Shown: positions 56,761-64,000 of the stretch, in pieces | Layout of the letters: each line of letters begins with the position of its first letter | How positions within the stretch are numbered: the stretch's first letter is position 1 | From: Ananas comosus | Lineage: Eukaryota; Streptophyta; Magnoliopsida; Poales; Bromeliaceae | Length of the DNA: 64,000 nucleotides | Direction of reading: 5' to 3' | NCBI RefSeq assembly: GCF_001540865.1 | Contig: NC_033633.1 | Span: forward strand, 3,108,105-3,172,104 | Program-made: the position numbers and the translations under genes | The notes under the pieces: generated by a model | Told to the model about the DNA's origin: nothing | The model's database searches: none | Seen by the model: only the letters and a program-made list of their open reading frames with translations

Positions 56761-57889
56761 AATTTTTCCAAGAAAAAATTTCTTAAAAAGATATAGTATT
56801 AGCTTTAAAACTATCCAAATATTTTTAAATTTTTTTAATTTTATTCAAATGATTTTTAAATTTAAAATTTTAAAGTTTTGTTCAAATAATTTTTAAGTTT
56901 TAATTTTTTAGAAAAAAATTTTAAAAAAATTTAATTATTTTTAACCATAATACCATATTACCATTATATGAGTTAAAAAAATATCTACAATATTTTCTGG
57001 ACCCTAGGCCGAGCACGGCCCTCGGGCCACGATGGCATAGGCCGTATCGGGGGTTGGTCGGGCCGTGCTGGTCTACTATTTTTAGCCCACATTACATCCC
57101 AAAGTGTTGGTTAACTCAATGAAATTTTGGACAAATAAAATTATGTTTATTTCGCCTCAATTGATACATTTTAACTACACTCATATTAGCTCCACCTGCG
57201 AATAAACCTAAAATTACTTATATTGCCAAATAATATTAGATTAATTAGATGCATGCATATGCAATCGGTAGATCGTCAGTGAGTCAAATACAAGTGAGTT
57301 GGGGCCGGCTCGAAATCAACTCAAAAGTGTTGAAGACCGACTCGTGTTCGGTTCGAGCTCATGACGAGCCAGAAAAGGCAAGCTCGCATTTGGCTCATTA
57401 GCTCGCGTAGTTTACCAAGCCGAGCAAGTTTATAGCTTAAACCGTTTATAACTTGCAATTTAAATCCCATAATATCAATTAATTAAAAATAATTATTATT
57501 ATTTGCATGACAAATGTAGTGTATCATCAGGATTTGGATTAAAAGCTTATAAATGGAATAGAACCCGAAATTCTATTTGGTAGATCTTGATCAAATAGTT
57601 GTAATTTACAAAATAAATGGGCTTCTTTACATTTGTCTTGGGCCAAAATTCAAATAGTAGAAATTTATATTTGCATGTATAATTATATAAATAAATATAG
57701 TAAGATTAAATATATATAAATATTAAGTATATTTATTCCAGCTATCTCGAGCTGAACACAAGCGAGATGAACCAAACTCGTGTATTCACTCGTGAAGATG
57801 TTTGAGCTCAAAAATTTATCTTATGTTTAGATAATTTATTAAACGAGTGATCTCAATCTCAAGTGCATTTTGTCCCAAACATGAGTAGG
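56761..57889. other. Spacer with scraps of hAT-like repeats
   Basis: 'ggccgagcacggccctcggg' at 57,008 and 'gagctcatgacgagcc' at 57,354 are remnants of the GAGCC-rich families. Otherwise AT-rich, with no gene. Confidence 0.4.
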
Positions 57890-57897
57890 CTCGTGAA

Positions 57898-58471
57898 TAG
57901 GGGTGGTAATCAAGTTCGCTGTTCGCAAGCTAGCTTGTGTTCGGCTCGAAATGAGAGCGAGATCGACTCGCTTGTTTAGTAAACGAGCCGAACATGAGCT
58001 GAATTTTTCAACTCGTTTAGTAAAGGAGTCGAGCAAGAGCTGGGATTAACTCGGTCATGTTCGGCTCGATAACAGTTTGAATACATACATTTTATATTTA
58101 TATAAAAAAATAAATAATTATATATATAATATAAATTTTTATTATTTAATTTTTGGTCCAATCTAAATATAAAGTCTAACTCAATTATAAAAATGTCTAT
58201 GTATATGTAAAATTTCAACCGTTAGATCAAAGCCTGATGGGTACAATCTCATAAATTTATTTTCTATATATATCATTTTTAATCCTTTTAACTTATTTGT
58301 TGGTGAGCCAGCTTGTGTTCGGCTCGTATTCGGCTCGTTAATAAACGAGCCGAACATGAGCTAAATTTTCGACTTTATACTTTAACGAGCCAGTTCGTGT
58401 TCGGATCGTTTATGAAATGAGTCGAACACGAGCCGACCCCAGCTCGCGTGTTCAGCTCGTTGACACCTCTA
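57898..58471. mobile_element. hAT-like MITE, family A
   Basis: 574-bp copy with ends 'taggggtggtaatcaag' and 'agctcgttgacacctcta' and an exact 8-bp duplication ctcgtgaa at 57,890-57,897 and 58,472-58,479. It shares inner blocks with 13,388-13,980, including the 'aaatttcaaccgttagatca' region. Non-coding. Confidence 0.9.
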
Positions 58472-58479
58472 CTCGTGAA

Positions 58480-58949
58480 CATACCAAATGAAACTCATCC
58501 AATTTAGAAACTAAAGATCTTTTTTAGATATCAAAATAAGTTAAGAATAACTTACCATGTGTGAAATTTTTTTGCGTGTCTGGAAGCAAGTATTTGATTT
58601 ATGCTCTTTTATGTGTGAAATTTTTTTGCATGGTCAGAATTCAACCCTAATTACACAAGCCCACATAGAGTCTAAAAAAGTATGAGATACCTAATAAAAT
58701 TCATTCAACCTAATAACTTAAGCCTATTAATTTTGGCCCCATTAGTAAACATCAACCTTTCATTCTCTTATCAATTATGAAATATGAGACTATTCATATG
58801 AGAATTCCTAACATATGCAACTACTACATGTCTAACTACTCATATCTAACCTAGTACTAGTATTCGACAAGGCCGGAGGGTCAAACCCTCTCCATAAAAC
58901 ATGGACATGCGGGGTTTGAACCCTCGCCATATAGAAAAACCCCTCCACT
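58480..58949. other. Short spacer
   Basis: At 58,875-58,930 the strings 'ggagggtcaaaccctctcca' and 'ggggtttgaaccctcgccat' form an imperfect tandem pair; each contains a B-box-like 'gggttcaaacccc' in complement. No full tRNA was found. Confidence 0.4.
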
Positions 58950-59490
58950 TAAGGGTGGCAATTCAGCTCGATGTTCGCGAGCCAGCTTGTGTTCGACTCA
59001 AAATGAGCTCGAGATTGAATTACTCGTTTAGTAAACGAGCCGAATACAAGCTAACTTTTTCAACTCAGTTTAATAAACGAGCCGAACATGAGTTGGGGTC
59101 AGCTCGCTCGTGTTCGGCTCGATAACAACTTGAATACATATGTTTTATATTTAAATAATTTATATATTTTATATTATTATGTATAAATAAATAATTATAT
59201 AGAAAAAGTATAGATTATTATTATTTGATTTTAGCCTAACCTATATATTAAGCACAACGCAATTATAAAAAAGGTCATTTATATGTAAAGTTTCAACTAT
59301 TAGATCAAAGTCTAATGGGTCGGATTTTATAAATTAGTTCCTGTATATATATTCTTTCCAATTCTTTTCACTTGCTGTCCATGAGCTAGCTCGTATTCGG
59401 CTCGTTAATAAACGAGCTGAACACGAACTGAATTTTTCGACTCGATACTTTGACGAGCCAGCTCGTGTTTATGATATGAGCCGAACAAGA
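58950..59490. mobile_element. hAT-like MITE, family A, right end lost
   Basis: Starts 'taagggtggcaattcagctc' and follows the family A sequence ('gttcgcgagccagcttgtgt') up to 'gccgaacaaga', where it meets a CACTA-type end. The expected terminal 'gttgacacccct' is missing, so the copy is truncated. Confidence 0.75.
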
Positions 59491-59660
59491 CACTACAACA
59501 GAATTAGGTTATAGGGACACATGTTTGGGACACTTTTGAGTAAGTGTCCCATTTATGCTAAAACTTAAAAAAATATCTGCTAATGCCTAAATATAAAGCC
59601 CAATCCAACCAAAAATAAAAGATTACTCTACTCAACCCACCACACCCAGTCCATTTGGCC
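59491..59660. mobile_element. CACTA-like left end
   Basis: Begins 'cactacaacagaattaggtt' and continues with sequence shared with 28,000-28,140 ('aagtgtcccatttatgctaa', 'aaatataaagcccaatccaa'). The right boundary and the matching CACTA end were not found. It lies directly against the truncated family A element. Confidence 0.6.
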
Positions 59661-61057
59661 CGATTAGCCTACTGTGCTCAACTAATTGGGTGGGCCAAGT
59701 AATAAATAGGAGTTCCTCACATCTCTCATGTTGGGCCAAATACAAAACCTACAATTTATCCTGACCAAATTAGCCTGCTGGGCTGAATTAATTGGGACGC
59801 AAAGCAATACATTCTCATACTGGGCCAAATTGGCTTTTAATAATTCTTAATTTCCATCGTATAAAAAATTTCAAACCGACAAAAAAAAATACTTTTCCAG
59901 CAAGAAAATTAGTTTATGAGATATTTTTTCAGAGAACCAAACACCCGCTAAGTTATCATATATGTTTATTAATTCATTTTATATAAATTACGGCATGTTT
60001 GGCCTCGATCTACTTGCTCTTTTGCTTTCTACAACAATCAAATAGATTAAGGCTCTATTTGGTTCCGATTCTGCTTTTGCGCTTTTTTCAGTAACGTATA
60101 TAATAGTGTTGGGTAAATTAAAAGGTATAATGGAGAGTTTTGTTGCAGTAGAAAGCAATTTGAAGAAGTGCGAACACTTTTTTTTTTTTTTTTTTTTTTA
60201 CTTGAAGTAGTCTTACAAAATTTTAAATTTGAAATTTCTCCTTTGAGTTCAATAGTTCATTAGTACAGCTTTTGGTTGTTTCAAAACGTTTAGGTTTTTT
60301 TTCTTTTTTTTTTTTGTTGTATTGCTTTTACATATTTAATTGTTAATTTTAAGATGTAAGAGTAAGGTATTCCAAAAATTAGGATAGAAACTAAAAAGAA
60401 ACTATGACCCAAGTTTTATAACGTCTCTCATTGTGTCTGACTATACTTAGCGCAATTAATTAAGAGTTTGATGATTGATACCGGAAGTTCCATGTTCGAA
60501 AATTATTTGCTGTATATTTCTAGCTGTGTCCGTTTCCAAGAAATGAACGAAGCAGATACCTTTCTCGATTTTAAAAAAAAAAATCATTTTGAGTATCTTT
60601 TTATCGAAGAGAAATTAATTTGGGGAGAAAGTACTTCTAATATTGATCTAGATGTGGTGAAAAGAATTTGATTTTTCATACAAGGAAACAAAAACTCAGA
60701 TCTTTTAGGAGTAGAACTCTCAATTGGATTTGTAATCATGATATGTAGACAAAAAAAAAAAAAAAAAAGAAGAAGGAAAAAATGAGTATGATTAATTTTC
60801 CTGTCAAAGAACTTTTTTTTTCCCCCCTCTTTTTCCTGTTCCTTTTTTAGCTAGTTTTGCATGTTTCCTCTAATGCATACTCCTTCCTCTGAGGAGACTT
60901 TTTGGATCACCAACAAAAGAGATTATGTGGGACAAAATTTGCCTTTCAAACTTTCAATATTTGCCTAAAACTGATGCACAACATATCAAAAAGTAGGAAA
61001 GTAGGTTACATCAGGTTTCATGACTAGATAAGAAATGGCCCCACATTTGCTCCATTA

Positions 61058-61088
<31 letters not shown>

Positions 61089-61270
61089 ACTCCAAAGATT
61101 TGGTCCCACACTTGATGCATAATTTTTGCTCTCTCTCTCTCTCTCTTCAGGTACCATTCATTAACTAGGTCTCCAACTCATCCTCTCTCTCTATCTCCCT
61201 CCTCCCATAAGTCAAACAGGCATGAACCACGCAACTTGATTCATTTAAGCCTGTTGCATGCAATTTCTTT
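59661..61270. other. AT-rich spacer with CT microsatellites
   Basis: T-runs at 60,179-60,199 and 60,304-60,315, an A-run at about 60,751-60,768, and (CT)n near 61,061-61,084 and 61,130-61,146. The frame at 60,468-60,671 shows no known motif. Confidence 0.45.
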
Positions 61271-61272
61271 TT

Positions 61273-61853
61273 ATCTCAGAGAGAACGGTGGAGGTGGCGT
61301 GATACTTGTTTCATTCATTTTTTAAAAAAAAATCATGTTAGAAATGTAAAGTAACTAGGTTTCAAACTTGGTGCCTCAAGTAGGCTAGGTGATGAAGCTC
61401 GTGGCTCGTGAGTCAACTCGTATTTAGCTCAAAATGAGCTGGAAACCGATTACTCCATTAATAAATGAGTTGAACTTGAGCTTGGGTTAGCTTGCTGATG
61501 TTCGGCTCGATATAGCTCGATATAAATACTATTTGAATTTTAGGCTATTCTGAATATAAAGAGATTCTAATTTTTAAAATTTTTCTTTCAACTTTTCACC
61601 CAGTAATAGCACAGACAATCTAATTGACTATTCATGAGGCACCTCGTGTTCGACTTATTAATAAACAAGCCAAAAATGATTTAAATTTTTTAGCTCGATA
61701 TTTTAACGAGTCAGTTCATATTTGACTTATTTAATAAATCATGAGTGAATACGAGCCGATCCCAACTCACTCGTGTTCGGCTCGTTGACAACCCTAACCT
61801 CCAGTACTAACCATCAAACACTTAGCCAATACATTAGGTACGGTTGACTGAAT
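61273..61853 (-). repeat. SINE split by a family A hAT-like insertion
   Basis: Degenerate SINE pieces at 61,273-61,380 ('tgttagaaatgtaaagtaac', 'ggtttcaaacttggtgcctc') and 61,797-61,853 ('ctccagtactaaccatcaaa', 'cattaggtacggttgactg') are parts of one copy. Between them sits a family A element. Confidence 0.65.
61381..61796. mobile_element. hAT-like MITE, family A, nested in a SINE
   Basis: 416-bp element from 'taggctaggtgatgaagctc' to 'cggctcgttgacaaccct'. Flanking 8-mers gcctcaag (61,373-61,380) and acctccag (61,797-61,804) match at 6 of 8 positions, an eroded duplication. Confidence 0.65.
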
Positions 61854-61859
61854 ATAAAT

Positions 61860-62747
61860 TATTAAACAGAATATTTCTCCACCAGCTTAATATTTAAATT
61901 AAAGAATCACAAGTACTTTACACAATATTAAAATTGAAGAATTTGAAGAGGAATCTTATGAGTCTTTCGGTCTTATTTAATCTAACTTATTTCATTTAAC
62001 TCAGCGCTCACGTCGGTAACCTATTCAAAATTCTCTGAACCACCTGACGCGGCAAAAACTAAAAATTTAATATAAACAATTAAAACGCCGCTCTTTACCG
62101 GCGTAAATTTTGGAATAATCAGCGTATACATTTATACCATCAATCAATCCTCTTCAAGAAGTTGTGCCCAATAAAACCATGAAAGCGCCTTATAAACTAG
62201 CTCTTCAACTTAGGTAAGCATTAGACAAATGAAAGGGTTGACATAACCACTTTCAAAGCTAGAGAGAGACAGAGGGAGAGAAAATAAAAAAGTCTCTTTT
62301 ATAACAACAACTTTGAGATCCAAAAAAAAGAAAAAAAAAGAAAGAAAAAAAACCTACCACCATCAAGGGAAATGGATTGATGGATCCCTCCCTCATCCCC
62401 ATCACCATCAATTATAAATGAGGCCTTTTTCCTTTTGTGACACCTAAGATTGCAAAGGGTGTGGGAATTCGCAATTAGGTAAGTGGGCGGTTGGGAAGAT
62501 CCATCTACGTACGTGTCATCCATTTTAGGGTTACACATATCATCTTGCTTACTACTTTGGAATTGATATTATTATTATTATTATTACTATTATCATCATC
62601 AAAATTTTGATACTATTGGAACACATGCTGTCCAATCATTTGCTTCCACCAGTTTTTATGCTATTATTTTAATATTTTGTCATCTACCACTTCTCAATTT
62701 AGTGATATTTTTATACGCCTCGGCATATATATATATCTCTTAAAATT
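61860..62747. other. Spacer, no gene recognised
   Basis: 62,140-62,560 is less AT-rich, with a GA run and a minus frame (62,299-62,538), but no protein family is recognisable. (tta)n near 62,566-62,590. Confidence 0.4.
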
Positions 62748-63067
62748 TCTGAAATATTATATATATATATATATTGTTTTAAATATGTCTCTCGTATACT
62801 TCTTCGTTATTGAAAAATAATACTTTTGTTAGTATCCGTTAAGTTATCACAAAGTTAAAAAGAAGTCAAGATATCTCTTTTGACTCTAACTTGAAGATAA
62901 ATAAAGAAAAGTTGACAACTGTAAAAAGATATATTTGAAAGAACCCGAAGTCAAAATACTTTTTTTGCTGGTAATTTAAGGGCAAATAAGAAAAAGTTAG
63001 TGATGGTAAAATAGTATATTTGAAAGCGCAAATTATAGAGATAATAATGACTGTTCCTAACAGTTCA
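62748..63067. repeat. Dispersed repeat, family D, cut short by a palindrome
   Basis: Shares 'agatatctcttttgactcta', 'aagatatatttgaaagaac' and 'gactgttcctaacagttcac' with 18,793-19,265. At 63,068 the family sequence gives way to the palindromic element. Confidence 0.6.
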
Positions 63068-63303
63068 CTAAGACCCTGTTTGGTTGGGGAACAAGGGTGG
63101 GGATAAGGGGTTATCCCCTCCTTGTTCCCCAAACACTATATTTAAGGGTGGGAACAAGCTATTCCCACCCTTAACGGGTTATCCCAGGATAACCCGTTAA
63201 GGGTGGGAATACCTTGTTCCCACCCTTAGGTATAGTATTTGGGGAACAAGGAGGGGATAACCCCTTATCCCCACCCCTGTTCCCCAACCAAACAGGGCCT
63301 TAG
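63068..63303. mobile_element. 236-bp near-perfect palindromic foldback MITE
   Basis: Symmetric about 63,185/63,186: 'ctaagaccctgtttggttgg' at the left pairs with 'ccaaccaaacagggccttag' at the right, and nearly every base of both arms pairs. Each arm contains its own hairpins ('ggataaggggttatcccc'; 'gggtgggaacaagctattcc'). Ends of the GGGCCCTGTTTGG type suggest a Tourist/PIF-Harbinger MITE. Flanking direct repeats are not obvious. Non-coding. Confidence 0.85.
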
Positions 63304-63548
63304 AGCACCATTAGATTTCATTTCTAGAGTATAAAACCCTAATCCAAGCATTCTGCCATTAGAAGGCAAAGAGCTAACCTCTACTAAGCTCCTTCTCCAA
63401 GCTAAGGAAGAAGACAACAATGGTGGTCCTCCTTCAAGCTCCAATCTCCATCTTATCCTCCTCTTGATTCCACTTATAGAGAGAGGAAGAGCTTCTAGAG
63501 AGAGAGAGTGTGTTTGTTGGGTGGTTGCAATTGAGAGAAATGAGAGGG
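63304..63548. other. Moderately GC-rich spacer
   Basis: Contains 'aaaccctaatcc' and a GA run near 63,500-63,510. It could be the edge of a retroelement or a gene leader; no frame supports either. Confidence 0.3.
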
Positions 63549-63549
63549 N

Positions 63550-63870
63550 CTAAATTCAAAAATTAAAATTTATAATTTTAAAATTACAAAATTAAAAATT
63601 TAAATTTTAAATTGTTTAATTTAAAATTTTAAATTTTGATATTTTAATTTTTTTATATTTAGAATATGATATTTTGTATTTTTAAATTAAAATTTCATCT
63701 TAAATTAAAGTTCAAAATTTTAAAAATTAATTTTTTAAAATTATAAATTTGAGATTTTAAAATTTTAAATTTTAATTTTAATTTTTAAACTTTAAAAGTT
63801 TATATTTTAAATTTTAAAATATAAATATAAAATATAAAAATTTAAATTCTAATATAAAGAAAAAAATAAT
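63550..63870. repeat. Low-complexity AAATTT block
   Basis: About 300 bp made almost wholly of 'aaattt', 'aaaatttt' and 'taaaatt' words in both orientations, so it is highly self-complementary. Preceded by an N at 63,549. No gene. Confidence 0.8.
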
Positions 63871-64000
63871 AATATTATTTTTTATTTATAAATACTCACT
63901 TTAATTCTTATCCCATCTTACCTAACCAAACGCTATTTTTCTTATTCTCAGGAATACTCATGTTCATCCAAACGCAAAATTCATCTAATCCCCGCTTATA
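63871..64000. other. AT-rich edge of the window
   Basis: Ends with 'ctaaccaaacgctatttttc', possibly the end of another Harbinger-type MITE running off the window. Confidence 0.3.

Noticed and set aside
62299..62538. 79-codon minus frame in a less AT-rich region
   Set aside because: It ends in a run of Phe from an A/T tract and shows no conserved motif or splice support.

Overview
The window is nuclear DNA of a flowering plant, most likely a monocot outside the grasses. The evidence is spliceosomal genes with GT-AG introns, a strongly GC-rich first exon and GC-rich single-exon genes set in very AT-rich spacer, and a dense load of plant-type miniature transposons, tRNA-derived SINEs and small LTR elements. 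Species cannot be fixed from the sequence; a commelinid such as pineapple is only a guess. There is no bacterial, viral or organellar segment and no CRISPR array.

Only four loci have convincing protein-coding content, and all but the relic lie on the minus strand. (1) 10,002-10,801: a single-exon LEA_2/NDR1-HIN1-like (NHL) membrane protein whose frame is broken exactly at an ambiguous base (N at 10,562), probably a sequencing error. (2) 34,556-38,596, with a non-coding 5' exon near 39,775-40,110: a two-coding-exon gene for a 1,314-residue membrane-anchored acidic plant protein of unknown function. (3) 43,226-43,805 (+): a 5'-truncated, frameshifted relic of a sphingoid base (sphinganine C4) hydroxylase. 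(4) 44,864-52,604: a six-exon VPS38/UVRAG-type subunit of the class III PI3-kinase complex; all exon joins were worked out in frame and give 382 residues.

Region by region: 1-9.9 kb is AT-rich spacer with SINEs and two TRIM-type mini-LTR elements (3.1 and 7.7 kb). 10-10.9 kb is the NHL gene. 11-34 kb is gene-free and full of MITEs: hAT-like elements with TAGGG ends and 8-bp target duplications, a GGGAAAACTTCAAA family with 9-bp duplications, foldback and Tourist-like elements, and a small CACTA-like element with a GC-rich payload. 34.5-40.2 kb and 43-52.7 kb hold the genes, whose introns carry two copies of a third hAT-like family. 52.9-64 kb returns to nested transposons, including a 1.6-kb hAT-like element stuffed with other MITEs, a 1.5-kb GC-rich island of unknown origin, and a nearly perfect 236-bp palindrome.

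The genes do not form a pathway; they are ordinary independent plant genes. No new multi-gene system was found. The more novel material is the set of well-delimited non-autonomous transposon families with their target duplications, the repeated module in the unknown acidic protein, and the upstream ATGs of VPS38.
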